A stretch of DNA of 64,000 nt, from positions 1 through 64,000 of the forward strand of contig CALXGN010000012.1 in NCBI GenBank assembly GCA_944387865.1, given 5' to 3'. The stretch's first letter is position 1; the number at the start of each line of letters is the position of its first letter. Shown in pieces: positions 24,950 through 35,400 of this stretch. The notes beneath the pieces are model-generated. The model had not been told where the DNA came from, ran no database searches, and saw only the letters and a list, made by a program, of their open reading frames with translations. The position numbers and the translations under genes are program-made. Source of the stretch: Scatomorpha stercorigallinarum. GTDB taxonomy: Bacteria; Bacillota; Clostridia; Oscillospirales; Oscillospiraceae.

Positions 24950-25918
24950 TCAAAATTTCGCTCCGGGGAAATATTTGTCGGCAAAGTCCACTTTTGACAC
25001 CCTGAAGCTCCTGCCTTTGAGGTAATTTAACGCCCCGGCGTCGGTCTTGAAGTCAAAATCAACCCTGTAGGAGTACAGCAGCTGGCCGCTCTCGCCGGCG
25101 TCGCGATTGCGCCGCCCGTCGCCGTATTTCCCGTCGCCGAGCAGCGGCGTGCCGGCCGCGGCCATCTGCGCCCTTATCTGGTGCGTCCTGCCGGTGCCGA
25201 GGCGGCACTCCACGAGCGAGAGGCCGCTGCGGCTTGCGAGCGTTTTATAGTACGTGACCGCCGTGCGCGCGCCCGGCTCGGGCTTTGAGCGGACGTAGAC
25301 GCGGTTCTTCGCCGCGTCCTTGAAGAGGAAGCCCTCTAACTTGCCCTCGGGCGGCTTGGGCCGGCCGGAGACGACGCAGAGATAGTATTTTTCGATTTCA
25401 CGCGCGGCTATCTTCTCGTTCATGACGCGCAGGGCCTCCGCGTTCTTGGCGGCGATGACGATGCCGCCGGTGTTGCGGTCGATGCGGTTGCAGAGCGCGG
25501 GGGCGAAGGAATTCTCCTCCCGCGGCCGCCACTCGCCCTTCTGGTAGAGATAGGCCTGGATGTGGGCGATGAGGGTGTTGTAGTCCCAGGCCCCGGCGCT
25601 GTGGCAGAGCACGCCCGGCTTTTTGTCCGCCAGCAGGATGTTCTCGTCCTCATAGACGATGTCCAGCTTCGGCGTGCCCACGCGCAGGTAGCTGTTCTCC
25701 TCGCGCGGTTTTTCAAAAAACTCGTCGTTGATGTAGAGGCTGAGCACGTCGCCCTCGGCCAGGCGCGTGTCCCGCCTGGCGCCTTTGCCGTTGAGCTTGA
25801 TGCGCTTGAGGCGGATGTATTTTTGCAGCAGCGATTCGGGCAGCAGCGGCACGGCCTTGCCCACAAAGCGGTCAAGGCGCTGCCCGGCGTCATTCTTCTG
25901 TACGGTGAGTTCTTTCAT
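24950..25918 (-). CDS. RluA/RluD-family 23S rRNA pseudouridine synthase
   Basis: Isomerises uridine to pseudouridine in rRNA. The 322-residue protein begins with an S4 RNA-binding domain (QRLDRFVGKAVPLLPESLLQ...LNGKGARRDTRLAEGD) and then the RluA domain with the catalytic Asp in CNRIDRNTGGIVIAAKN and GRTHQIRAQMAA. RluC or RluD specificity cannot be assigned. ATG 25918 has only a weak ribosome site but sits at the expected start of the S4 domain. Confidence 0.92.
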   Translation of the reverse strand: MKELTVQKNDAGQRLDRFVGKAVPLLPESLLQKYIRLKRIKLNGKGARRDTRLAEGDVLSLYINDEFFEKPREENSYLRVGTPKLDIVYEDENILLADKKPGVLCHSAGAWDYNTLIAHIQAYLYQKGEWRPREENSFAPALCNRIDRNTGGIVIAAKNAEALRVMNEKIAAREIEKYYLCVVSGRPKPPEGKLEGFLFKDAAKNRVYVRSKPEPGARTAVTYYKTLASRSGLSLVECRLGTGRTHQIRAQMAAAGTPLLGDGKYGDGRRNRDAGESGQLLYSYRVDFDFKTDAGALNYLKGRSFRVSKVDFADKYFPGAKF

Positions 25919-25964
25919 AACAAGCTGATTATCACCCAAACGGCCCGCTTTGTCAACGGCAAAA

Positions 25965-25990
25965 CCGCGGGACGCTGATGCGTCCCGCGG
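25965..25990 (-). terminator. Terminator downstream of the small SLH gene
   Basis: CCGCGGGACGC / GCGTCCCGCGG with a 4-base loop, followed on the minus strand by TTTTGCC. Confidence 0.82.
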
Positions 25991-26007
25991 CGGGATAGTG
26001 AGCGCGC

Positions 26008-26928
26008 TCAGGTACGCGAGTCGCGCACCTGGATGGCGGCGGCGAGCATCTCGGCGGCGTCCGCGCGCGTGAGTTCGGCGGAGTAGAGCGCGCCGACGTG
26101 GATGCCGCAGGCGCTGGTGTTGGCCACGGCCTGGGCCGCCCACTCGGGCGCGCCCTCGGCCATCGCCGACTCGGCGTCGGAGAGATCCAGCGCGGAGTCG
26201 AGCATCACGGCGGCCTCCGCGCGGCTGATGGGCTCGTTGGGCTCAAAGGCCGCGCCGCCCTCGGCGGAGTAGCCGCTGATGACGCCGTCCATCAGCGCGG
26301 TGGCCACATAGGGCTTTTGCCAGAGGGGGATGTCGAGGTCGTCCGTGAAGCCGGTGGAGGCCACGCCGTTGAGCAGCTTCGTTCCGCACAGCTCCATGCA
26401 CATGCTGAGGAACTCGCCGCGCGTGACGCCGCGTCCGGGCGCGAACACCCACTGGCTGCCCAGCTTTTCGCCGGTGAAGATGCCCTCCTCGGCCAGCAGC
26501 GTGGCGGCGTAGCCCGCGCCGTCGCCGGCCATGTCGCTGTAGGTGGTCTGGGTCTTCTGCTTGGAGATGCGGATGATCACCGTGGCCTCCTGCGAGGCGT
26601 TGCCCTCGCTGTCGGTGGCCTTGTAGCCGAAGTAGTCGCGGCCGCGGCGGTCCTTGTCCGGGGTGTAGACGAAGCGGCCGTCCTTCGTCAGCTCCACCGT
26701 GCCCTTGCCCGGCTCGGTGGTGATCTCAAAGGTCAGCGCGTCGCCCTCCGGATCCACGGCGGAGAGCCGCCCGCCGACGGAGACGTTGCGGTAGGTGTTC
26801 AGCTCCAGGTTCTCGGCCACCGGCGCGCCGGCGGCGGCCCCGGCGCCCTCGGCCAGGGCGGGGACGGCGGAGAAGAGCAGCGCGGCGCAGAGGACGGCGC
26901 AGAGCAGGGATATTTTATGTTTTCTCAT
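26008..26928 (-). CDS. Secreted SLH-domain protein with a cadherin-like domain
   Basis: 306-residue exported protein: signal peptide 1-26 ending AVPALA, then a tandem Ig/cadherin-like domain at about 38-125 (SAVDPEGDALTFEITTEPGK, DYFGYKATDSEGN), then S-layer-homology repeats at about 130-300 (FAPGRGVTRGEFL, FEPNEPISRAEAAVMLDSAL). SLH modules bind pyruvylated secondary cell-wall polymer, so this is probably held at the cell surface. The third SLH repeat is degenerate. Partner and function are unknown. Confidence 0.85.
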   Translation of the reverse strand: MRKHKISLLCAVLCAALLFSAVPALAEGAGAAAGAPVAENLELNTYRNVSVGGRLSAVDPEGDALTFEITTEPGKGTVELTKDGRFVYTPDKDRRGRDYFGYKATDSEGNASQEATVIIRISKQKTQTTYSDMAGDGAGYAATLLAEEGIFTGEKLGSQWVFAPGRGVTRGEFLSMCMELCGTKLLNGVASTGFTDDLDIPLWQKPYVATALMDGVISGYSAEGGAAFEPNEPISRAEAAVMLDSALDLSDAESAMAEGAPEWAAQAVANTSACGIHVGALYSAELTRADAAEMLAAAIQVRDSRT

Positions 26929-26994
26929 TTTTTATTCCTCCTGCGGTAAGATGTGCCCATAGTGTGCGCGGGAGGAAATGCGATTATGCGCCGC

Positions 26995-27192
26995 TCACGC
27001 CTCGTCCCAGAACAATTCGTCGAGCGTTTTGCCCAGCGCGCGGCAGATGGCCAGGCAGAGGCGGATGGTCGGGTTGTAGTCGCCCTTTTCGATGGCGTTT
27101 ATCGTCTGACGCGTGACGCCGACGGCGTCCGCCAGCTGCTGCTGTGACATGTCCAGCGCCGCGCGGGCCGATTTCATGCGCAGGTTCTTCAC
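26995..27192 (-). CDS. Small Cro/C1-type HTH regulator
   Basis: 65-residue DNA-binding protein, essentially only the helix-turn-helix: MSQQQLADAVGVTRQTINAI with EKGDYNPTIRLCLAICRALG. Such proteins commonly sit behind a small membrane protein whose gene they co-regulate; here the membrane gene overlaps its start by four bases. A palindrome at 27702-27721 is a candidate operator. Confidence 0.9.
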   Translation of the reverse strand: MKNLRMKSARAALDMSQQQLADAVGVTRQTINAIEKGDYNPTIRLCLAICRALGKTLDELFWDEA

Positions 27193-27638
27193 TCGTCACC
27201 GCCCCTTTTCGCGCGGCGGCCCTGGATGAAGGACACGATGAACACGAATATGAACACGCAGCCCAGCGCGAGGTTGGCGCCGCCTATCTGGAGGACGCCG
27301 TCCTCCACCAGCCGGCCCTCCGCCGCGTCCGCCGCGGCGAGGCCCAGGTTGAGCAGCCCCAGCAGGGCCATCGTCACGTACTGCCCCAGGCGGCTGGCCC
27401 TCGTCCACCAGTAGGCCTCGCCGAGGATGCTTATCCAGCCGAAGGGCACGAGCGACACCGTTATCGCTATCGCGCAGCCGGCGAAGGGGACGCACCAGTC
27501 CCAGATGCCGTCCGTCACCGAATACGCGAGCAGCGCCACCAGCAGCGTCGCGTACCCCCACTTGAAGGCCCGGCCGCGCACGGCGGTCTGGCGCTCGTCA
27601 TATTTTTGCTCGCTGGTCCTGAATTTGTCGGCCATCAT
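27189..27638 (-). CDS. Small membrane protein co-transcribed with the HTH regulator
   Basis: 149 residues, about four membrane segments (roughly 30-47, 50-68, 85-103, 118-138), basic C-terminus GRRAKRGGDE. Resembles the uncharacterised membrane partners of small Xre regulators. Starts ATG-ATG at 27638/27635 after AAGGAGG. Function unknown. Confidence 0.8.
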   Translation of the reverse strand: MMADKFRTSEQKYDERQTAVRGRAFKWGYATLLVALLAYSVTDGIWDWCVPFAGCAIAITVSLVPFGWISILGEAYWWTRASRLGQYVTMALLGLLNLGLAAADAAEGRLVEDGVLQIGGANLALGCVFIFVFIVSFIQGRRAKRGGDE

Positions 27639-27701
27639 TGCCGCCTCCTTTTCGTATTGTGGCTACAGCTTAGCATGGAGGCGGCAATATGTCAAGTATA
27701 A

Positions 27702-27721
27702 TTTACATTATATCGTGTAAA
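27702..27721. promoter_or_regulatory. Palindrome upstream of the HTH/membrane operon
   Basis: TTTACA-N8-TGTAAA, close to TTGACA (minus strand, 27694-27689) upstream of the operon. Candidate operator for the small HTH protein; the link is inferred from position only. Confidence 0.5.
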
Positions 27722-27734
27722 ATTTGCGTAATGG

Positions 27735-27771
27735 CGGATAAAAAAGGCGCCCCGCCATTTGGCGGGGCGCC
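27735..27771 (-). terminator. groESL terminator
   Basis: GGCGCCCCGCCA / TGGCGGGGCGCC, followed on the minus strand by TTTTTTATCC; 30 bases after the groEL stop. Confidence 0.94.
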
Positions 27772-27803
27772 CGGTGCGTTTTATCCGGCTCTCTTGCCCG
27801 GCA

Positions 27804-29429
<1,626 letters not shown>

Positions 29430-29463
29430 AATCGTTACTTCCTCCTAAAAATATAAACGCGAA

Positions 29464-29748
29464 TTACTCCACGACGGCGAGGATGTCGCTCTGCCTGACG
29501 ATGGTGAGCTCCTCCTCATCGACCTTGACCTTGGTGCCGCTGTACTTGCCCACGAGCACGGTCTCGCCCTTGTTCACGGTCATCACGACCTCGTTGCCGT
29601 CAACGACGCCGCCGGGACCGACCTCGACCACCTCGTAGAGCTCCGGCTTCTCCTGGGCGCTCGCCGCCAGGATGATGCCGCTCTTCGTCTTCTCCTCAGC
29701 TTCCTTCTGCTTGAGGACGACACGGTCAGCCAAAGGCTTCAGTTTCAT
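29464..29748 (-). CDS. groES: Co-chaperonin GroES
   Basis: 94-residue heptameric lid of the GroEL chamber: MKLKPLADRVVLKQKEAEEK, the mobile loop KTKSGIILAASAQEKP, and VGPGGVVDGNEV. First gene of groESL. Confidence 0.98.
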   Translation of the reverse strand: MKLKPLADRVVLKQKEAEEKTKSGIILAASAQEKPELYEVVEVGPGGVVDGNEVVMTVNKGETVLVGKYSGTKVKVDEEELTIVRQSDILAVVE

Positions 29749-29782
29749 ATTTATTCCTCCTAAAGTATTAATTAACGCTTTT

Positions 29783-29820
29783 AGCGGGTTAGCACTCTTT
29801 AGCCCTGAGTGCTAACCCGC
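29783..29820 (-). promoter_or_regulatory. CIRCE operator (HrcA binding site)
   Basis: Perfect TTAGCACTC-N9-GAGTGCTAA (29789-29815), extended by further pairing to 14-bp arms GCGGGTTAGCACTC / GAGTGCTAACCCGC. It lies between the promoter and groES, the usual site of HrcA repression and heat-shock release. Confidence 0.98.
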
Positions 29821-29825
29821 TTAAT

Positions 29826-29853
29826 AACATAGCACAAATATAGAAAATGTCAA
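29826..29853 (-). promoter_or_regulatory. groESL promoter
   Basis: Minus-strand TTGACA (29853-29848), 16 bp, TATGTT (29831-29826), immediately upstream of CIRCE. Confidence 0.8.
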
Positions 29854-29956
29854 GACCCGCCCGGGGAAAAGATATCAATTTTTTGTGAACAATCTCGACA
29901 GAGTTTTGAACAAAAATTCGTGAATTTTGTGACTTGACACAGAAGGGCGGCGCTTT

Positions 29957-30313
29957 TCAGAGCTCGGAGAGGATCTCCTGCCGTTTCCGGGCGTATTCCT
30001 CCTCCGTTATCAGGCCCTGTGCGCGCAGCCCCTCCAGCTCGCGCAGGCGCTCCGCCGCGCCGGCCGGGGCGGCGGGGGCGTCCTCGGCGCCCTCTTCCTC
30101 GATGCGTATCTCCGGGCCGACGTATTTTTTACCAAAGGCGTTGTAGGCGTTGAAGGCGGTGATGGCCACGGCGAACAGCGTCCACAGCACGCCGAAGGCG
30201 CCGGCGTTGGGGATGGCGAAAAAGATGCCGATGAGCACGAACACGCCGCCCATCACGGTGCCGAGGATGCCGGTGGCGCGGCTGGGGCGGTAAGTGACCC
30301 GGCGGCGGCGCAT
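29957..30313 (-). CDS. Membrane protein with C-terminal SHOCT domain
   Basis: 118 residues: two membrane segments (about 14-34 and 39-60), an acidic/Ala-Pro linker, and a terminal short helical SHOCT motif (LRELEGLRAQGLITEEEYAR). SHOCT is an oligomerisation-type motif at protein ends; no function is known. The ATG overlaps the deoC TGA, so the pair are co-transcribed, though a functional link is not evident. Confidence 0.82.
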   Translation of the reverse strand: MRRRRVTYRPSRATGILGTVMGGVFVLIGIFFAIPNAGAFGVLWTLFAVAITAFNAYNAFGKKYVGPEIRIEEEGAEDAPAAPAGAAERLRELEGLRAQGLITEEEYARKRQEILSEL

Positions 30314-30996
30314 CAGTAGTTCTCCTCGGGCGCGCCGGGCGCGTTCTCAAGCTCCATGGCGAGCTTGACGATGCGGCTGGTGCCCAGGCGGTCGGCGCCC
30401 AGGTTTATGAAGTCCTCGGCGTCGGCGAGCGTCTTGATGCCGCCGGCGGCCTTGACCTTCACGTGCTCCGCGCAGCAGCTGCGCAGCAGCTTGACGTCCT
30501 CGCGCGTGGCCCCGCCGGTGGAAAAGCCGGTGGAGGTCTTGATGTAGTCCGCGCCGGAGTCGGAGACGATGCGGCAGAGCGTGCGCTTTTCCTCCTCCGT
30601 GAGGAGGCAGCACTCGATGATGACCTTCAGCACATGGCCCTCGCAGGCGGCGCGCACGGCGGCGATGTCGTCCGCCACGTCGCCCCAGCAGCCGTCCTTG
30701 ACCATGGCCAGGTTGATGACCATGTCGATCTCGTCCGCGCCGTTCTTCACGGCGTCGGCCGCCTCGAAGGCCTTGGCGGCGGTGGTCATGTAGCCGTTGG
30801 GGAAGCCGATGACGGTGCAGACCTTCATGCGCGCGCCGACATAGGCCCGCGCGCCCTTGACGTGGCAGGGGGGGATGCACACGCTGGCACAGTTGTACTT
30901 GATGGCCTGGTCGCAGAGGGCGCGGATCTCGGCGCTGCCGGCGTCCACGCGCAGCAGGGTGTGGTCGCAGCGGGAGAGAATATCTTTGAGCTCCAT
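30313..30996 (-). CDS. deoC: Deoxyribose-phosphate aldolase
   Basis: Cleaves 2-deoxyribose-5-phosphate to glyceraldehyde-3-phosphate and acetaldehyde in deoxynucleoside catabolism. The 227-residue barrel shows the Schiff-base Lys in GADYIKTSTGFSTGGAT, VKAAGGIKT, and the N-terminal DHTLLRVDA. No other deo genes are nearby. Confidence 0.96.
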   Translation of the reverse strand: MELKDILSRCDHTLLRVDAGSAEIRALCDQAIKYNCASVCIPPCHVKGARAYVGARMKVCTVIGFPNGYMTTAAKAFEAADAVKNGADEIDMVINLAMVKDGCWGDVADDIAAVRAACEGHVLKVIIECCLLTEEEKRTLCRIVSDSGADYIKTSTGFSTGGATREDVKLLRSCCAEHVKVKAAGGIKTLADAEDFINLGADRLGTSRIVKLAMELENAPGAPEENY

Positions 30997-31122
30997 GTCT
31001 TTTCTCCTTTTTGTGAGGTGGTGAAAGCATTATACTACGCCGGAGGAGAATATACAAGCGCGGCGGGGAATAAGCTCTTAGCGCGGCCCCAAGCGGGCGA
31101 CTAACGATACGGAGGCTTGTAA

Positions 31123-31761
31123 ATGGACGAGGCTTTATGCAGGAACACGGTGGAGCTGTGCGGCGCGCTGGCCGCCGCGCCGCGCTTTTCGCACCTCAGC
31201 AGGGGCGAGCGCTTTTTCATCTTCCCGGTGGAGACGCGGCGGCTCTCCGGGGCGGTGGACACGATAAACGTCGTCGCGCGGGAGGCGCTGCTCGCCGCGC
31301 TGAGGATAGAGGAGGCCGAGCGCCTCTGCGTACAGGGCGAGCTGCGCTCGTTCAACAACCGCCGGGAGGAGGGGCCGAAGCTGGTGATAACCGTCTTTGC
31401 CCGCGCGCTCTCGCTCGCCGGCGGCGGGGAGGACGTGAACGCCATCACGCTGCGGGGCGCGCTCTGCAAGCCGCCGGTGCTGCGCGTGACGCCCATGGGG
31501 CGCGACATTTGCGACCTGATGCTGGCCGTCAACCGCCGCTGCGGGCGCTCGGACTATCTGCCGTGCATCTGCTGGGGCGCGAGGGCGCGCACGGCCGCGC
31601 TGTTCGACGTGGGCGACGGCGTGGAGCTCACCGGCAGGGTGCAGAGCCGGCAGTACATAAAGCTGATCGACGGCGAGCCGGTGGAAAAGACGGCCTATGA
31701 GGTCTCCGCGTCGGAGATCCGCCTTGCCTCCGCCGCGCGCAGCGCCGTGGGAGCGCTCTGA
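31123..31761 (+). CDS. SSB-like protein with two OB folds
   Basis: 212 residues with two tandem segments of primosomal PriB/SSB type: residues about 7-100 (NTVELCGALAAAPRFSH, VETRRLSGAVDTINVVARE) and 104-190 (NAITLRGALCKPPVLRVTP, DICDLMLAVNRRCGRSDYL). The second copy has the better SSB match. No acidic C-terminal tail is present, unlike housekeeping SSB, so this is probably an accessory ssDNA-binding protein. Ends three bases from the convergent asparaginase gene. Confidence 0.75.
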   Translation: MDEALCRNTVELCGALAAAPRFSHLSRGERFFIFPVETRRLSGAVDTINVVAREALLAALRIEEAERLCVQGELRSFNNRREEGPKLVITVFARALSLAGGGEDVNAITLRGALCKPPVLRVTPMGRDICDLMLAVNRRCGRSDYLPCICWGARARTAALFDVGDGVELTGRVQSRQYIKLIDGEPVEKTAYEVSASEIRLASAARSAVGAL

Positions 31762-31764
31762 GCG

Positions 31765-32766
31765 TCAGTTCAGCGCGCTGGCCAGGATGTCGAGGCTCAC
31801 GGGCGTGTAGAAGAGCTGCCTGAGGTCGCCGCCCGCGCGGACGAGGGGCAGCAGCCACATCAGCTTGGCGAGGGCGGACTCGGTGGTCATGTCGTAGGCC
31901 TCCAGCACGGCGCCGTCCTCGGCCAGGGGGCGGCCCGTGGCGTAAACGGCCAGGTCGCTGCCCTCGTTCTGCACCTGCGTGGTCATCACCACGGCCTTGC
32001 CGGCGGCCGCGGCGGCGGAGACCATCTCGTGCATCCCGCCGGCGTGCGGCAGCCCGCCCACGCCGAAGCTCTCGACGACCAGCGCGTGGTACTCGCGCAG
32101 CATCCAGGCGAGCAGCTCGGGGCGCATCCCGGGGCTGAGCTTCAGCAGCCCCACGCTGGGGTCCAGCCGGTCGTAAAAGCGCGGCTCGCTCAGGCACTGG
32201 GGCGTTATGTAGCGGATCAGCCGCCCGTCGCGCACGTCGGCGATGTTGGGGTAGTTGATGCTGGCAAAGGCGTCGAAGCTCTTGGTGTGCGTCTTGCGCG
32301 CGCGGGTGCCGAGGATGACGCGGCCGTTGAACACGATGAAAACGCCGTGCATCCCGCGCTCGGCGGCGCAGCGGAAGCTGTCGCGCAGGTTGGTGCGGGA
32401 GTCGGAGGCGTCCTCGCCGATGGGCTTCTGCGCGCCGGTGAGGATGATGGGCTTGGGGCTGTACTGGACCAGGTAGCTGAGCGCGGCGGCGGTGTAGGCC
32501 ATGGTGTCCGTGCCGTGGCTGATCACGAAGCCGTCGAAGTCCGCATAGTTTTCGCGGATGGTAGCGGCCATGCCCAGCCAGTGCGCGGGGCCGATGTCCG
32601 TGCTGTCCAGCTCGTAGAGCTGCAGGCATTCCACGTCGCAGAGCCCGGCCACGTCCGGCACGTAGCTCAAAAGCTGCTCCGGCCCCACCAGCGGCGACAG
32701 CGCGCCGCTCCTGAGCTCCGAAGCAATGGTCCCGCCCGTGCCGATAAACAATATACGCTTCTTCAA
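31765..32766 (-). CDS. ansA: L-asparaginase, type I
   Basis: Hydrolyses asparagine to aspartate and ammonia. 333 residues with the first catalytic Thr in LFIGTGGTIASE and the second motif SHGTDTMAYTAAALSYL; no signal peptide, so cytoplasmic. It starts with TTG at 32766 after AGGAGG; GGAGG can pair with CCTCC just before the start codon, which may limit translation. Confidence 0.93.
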   Translation of the reverse strand: MKKRILFIGTGGTIASELRSGALSPLVGPEQLLSYVPDVAGLCDVECLQLYELDSTDIGPAHWLGMAATIRENYADFDGFVISHGTDTMAYTAAALSYLVQYSPKPIILTGAQKPIGEDASDSRTNLRDSFRCAAERGMHGVFIVFNGRVILGTRARKTHTKSFDAFASINYPNIADVRDGRLIRYITPQCLSEPRFYDRLDPSVGLLKLSPGMRPELLAWMLREYHALVVESFGVGGLPHAGGMHEMVSAAAAAGKAVVMTTQVQNEGSDLAVYATGRPLAEDGAVLEAYDMTTESALAKLMWLLPLVRAGGDLRQLFYTPVSLDILASALN

Positions 32767-32806
32767 TGGAGGGCACCTCCTGATCGCTTTTTTAAACTAT
32801 TTTACC

Positions 32807-32850
32807 ACCCCGCGGACGCCATTTCCAGAGCGCCGCGGGGGTTTTTGCAT
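32807..32850. terminator. GC-rich hairpin between ansA and proB
   Basis: CCCCGCGG-ACGC ... GCG-CCGCGGGG followed on the plus strand by GTTTTTGC. It reads as a terminator rightward, although no rightward gene ends here; leftward it would lie upstream of or within the ansA 5' leader. Role uncertain. Confidence 0.5.
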
Positions 32851-32951
32851 ATTTGCCGTCCCCGCTGCCGAGGGAAGATGGGTGCAGGGCGGCGCCTTTT
32901 TTGCTGGGGGTAAATTCATAAATTTTTAGTGAAATAAAGCGCGGGGTGTGA

Positions 32952-32957
32952 TATAAT
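32952..32957 (+). promoter_or_regulatory. -10 element of the proBA promoter
   Basis: TATAAT about 40 bases before the proB start; the -35 region (GTGAAA, 32930-32935) is poor. Confidence 0.55.
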
Positions 32958-32995
32958 AGCCTAAATATGTGCTTTTTACCTTTGGGGGGACGCAA

Positions 32996-34120
32996 ATGAG
33001 CGGGAAAAAGACCGTTGTAGTGAAGATCGGCACCAGCTCGCTGACGGAGAAGAACGGCCGCCTGGCGCCGGAGAAGCTGCGCGCGCTCACCGGGCAGATC
33101 GCCTCGCTGCGCGACGCCGGGCACCAGGTGGCGCTCGTCACCAGCGGCGCCATCGCCGCCGGATATCCGCTGCTGGGCTACCGCGAGCGGCCCACGGGCG
33201 TGGCCGCCAAGCAGGCCAGCGCCGCCGTCGGCCAGGGGCTGCTGATGGAGGAGTACGCCGCGGCGCTCGCCTCGCGCGGCTATGTGGCCGCGCAGCTGCT
33301 GCTCACGCGCGGCGACTTCCGCGACCGCCGGCGCTACCAGAACGCCTTCGCCGCGCTGGAGGTGCTGCTCTCCCGCGGGGCCGTGCCCGTCATCAACGAA
33401 AACGACACCGTGTCCATCGCCGAGCTGAAGCTGGGCGACAACGACATGCTCTCCGCGCAGGTGGCGGCCATGCTGCACGCCGACCTGCTGGTGATACTGA
33501 CCGACATGGACGGGCTCTACACCGCCGACCCGCGCACGGACCCGGATGCCCGGCAGATACCCTATGTGGAGCGGGTGACGCCGGAGATCGAGGCGCTGGG
33601 CGGCGGCTCCGGCACCGCTAACGGCACCGGCGGCATGGCCACCAAGATCGAGGGGGCCAAGCTGGCCTCCGGCGCGGGGGTGGCCGTGGCCATCTGCCGG
33701 GCGACGGAGCCGGACGTGCTGCGCAGGGCCGTGGAGGGCACGGCGAAGGGCACTTACTTCAAGCCCGGCGAGGGGATGAAGACCCGGCTGCAGTGGATGG
33801 CCTTCTACGCCCAGGCGGCGGGCAGCGTATATATCGACGGCGGCGCGGCGGAGGCCCTCTGCGCGCGCGGCAAGAGCCTGCTGCCCGCGGGCGTGCGGGC
33901 CTGCGAGGGCGATTTTTCCGCCGGCGAGGTGGTGAACGTCTATCTCGCCGGGGGCGGCGGGCTGCTGGGACGCGGGACGGTGAACTACAGCTCCGCGGAG
34001 CTGCGGGAGATCGCCGGGCTCTCCTCCGCCGCGGCGGAGGGGCAGTTCCCCGGCCGGCCGGCGGAAGTGATAGACCAGGACAACTGGGCCAAGAGCTTTG
34101 ACTGTGAATATAAACGATAA
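32996..34120 (+). CDS. proB: Glutamate 5-kinase
   Basis: First proline-synthesis enzyme, phosphorylating glutamate. 374 residues: amino-acid kinase domain (VKIGTSSLTEKNGRL, VTSGAIAAGYPLLG, INENDTVSIAELKLGDNDML) and a C-terminal PUA domain from about 275. ATG 32996 after GGGGGGACGCAA is preferred to an upstream ATG at 32969. Typically feedback-inhibited by proline. Confidence 0.97.
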   Translation: MSGKKTVVVKIGTSSLTEKNGRLAPEKLRALTGQIASLRDAGHQVALVTSGAIAAGYPLLGYRERPTGVAAKQASAAVGQGLLMEEYAAALASRGYVAAQLLLTRGDFRDRRRYQNAFAALEVLLSRGAVPVINENDTVSIAELKLGDNDMLSAQVAAMLHADLLVILTDMDGLYTADPRTDPDARQIPYVERVTPEIEALGGGSGTANGTGGMATKIEGAKLASGAGVAVAICRATEPDVLRRAVEGTAKGTYFKPGEGMKTRLQWMAFYAQAAGSVYIDGGAAEALCARGKSLLPAGVRACEGDFSAGEVVNVYLAGGGGLLGRGTVNYSSAELREIAGLSSAAAEGQFPGRPAEVIDQDNWAKSFDCEYKR

Positions 34121-34135
34121 ATGGAGGTGCGCAGA

Positions 34136-35383
34136 ATGAAAACACTGATGGAGACCGCGAAGGCCGCGCGGGCCGCGGCGGCGGAGGTCGCCCAGCTGAG
34201 CACGGAGGAAAAGAACGCCGCCCTGCTGGCGATGGCGGACGCGCTGGAGGCCAACATGGGCAGTATCCTGGCCGCCAACGCCGCGGACATGGAGCGCGAG
34301 CGCGCGAACGGCATGAGCAGCGACCTGCTCGACCGCCTGGCTCTGAACGAGGGCCGCGTGCGCGACATGGCGCTCGGCCTCAGGCAGGTGGCGGAGCTGC
34401 CCGACCCCGTGGGCGAGGTGATGGCCGAGTGGGACCGCCCCAACGGCCTGCACATCAAAAAGGTGCGCGTGCCGATGGGCGTCATCGGCATCATCTACGA
34501 GGCGCGCCCCAACGTGACGGTGGACGCCGCCTCCCTGGCCTTCAAGGCCGGCAGCGCCATACTGCTGCGCGGCAGCGGATCGGCCTATGAGTCCAACGCC
34601 GAGGAGGTGCGCGTGATGCGCGAGGCGCTCGCCGGCTGCGGCATCACGCCGGACGCCGTCTGCCTGGTGGAGGAGCGCGGCCACGGCGTGGTGGACCAGA
34701 TGCTCACCATGCGCGGGTACATCGACCTCATCGTCCCCCGCGGCAGCGCGCGGCTCATCAACAACGCCGTGGAGAAGGCCACCGTCCCCATTTTGCAGAC
34801 GGGCACGGGCAACTGCCACGTCTATATCGACAGGAGCGCCGACTACGCGATGGCGGAGGCCATCACGATAAACGCCAAGACCCAGCGCACCAGCGTCTGC
34901 AACTGCGCGGAGACGCTGCTGGTGCAGGAGGACTGGGCGGAGGAGCACCTGCGCGAGCTGCTGAAGGCCCTGACGGACCGCAACGTGGAGCTCCACGGCG
35001 ACGAGCCGGCCGCGAAGTACACAACGGGCATGATCCCCGCCACGGAGGCAGACTGGGCGGACGAATACCTCCGCCTCGCAATGGCGGTGAAGGTCGTCCC
35101 GGACGTGAAGGCCGCGGTGGAGCACATCAACCGCTACGGCACCATGCACACCGAGTGCATCGTCACGGCGGACGCGCAGTGCGCGGACTATTTCCTGAAG
35201 AACGTGGACGCCGCCGTGGTGAACTGGAACGCCTCCACCCGCTTCACGGACGGTTTCGAGTTCGGCTTCGGCGCGGAGCTCGGCATCTCCACGCAGAAGC
35301 TGCACGCCCGCGGGCCGATGGGGCTGACGGAGATCACGAGCTATAAGTACCAGGTGATAGGCACCGGCCAGGTGCGCCCGTAA
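34136..35383 (+). CDS. proA: Glutamate-5-semialdehyde dehydrogenase
   Basis: NADPH-dependent reduction of glutamyl phosphate to the semialdehyde. 415 residues with IYEARPNVTVDAASLAFKAG, ILLRGSGSAYESN and the catalytic Cys in QRTSVCNCAETLL. ATG 34136 fits the GGAGGTGCGCAG site; the upstream ATG 34121 belongs to the ribosome-site region. Directly follows proB. Confidence 0.97.
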   Translation: MKTLMETAKAARAAAAEVAQLSTEEKNAALLAMADALEANMGSILAANAADMERERANGMSSDLLDRLALNEGRVRDMALGLRQVAELPDPVGEVMAEWDRPNGLHIKKVRVPMGVIGIIYEARPNVTVDAASLAFKAGSAILLRGSGSAYESNAEEVRVMREALAGCGITPDAVCLVEERGHGVVDQMLTMRGYIDLIVPRGSARLINNAVEKATVPILQTGTGNCHVYIDRSADYAMAEAITINAKTQRTSVCNCAETLLVQEDWAEEHLRELLKALTDRNVELHGDEPAAKYTTGMIPATEADWADEYLRLAMAVKVVPDVKAAVEHINRYGTMHTECIVTADAQCADYFLKNVDAAVVNWNASTRFTDGFEFGFGAELGISTQKLHARGPMGLTEITSYKYQVIGTGQVRP

Positions 35384-35400
35384 GAAGGAGGCGGAAAACG

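Noticed and set aside
32792..35305. 837-codon open frame antisense to proB and proA
   Set aside because: Shadow frame with no recognisable domain; spans two convincing genes and their junction.
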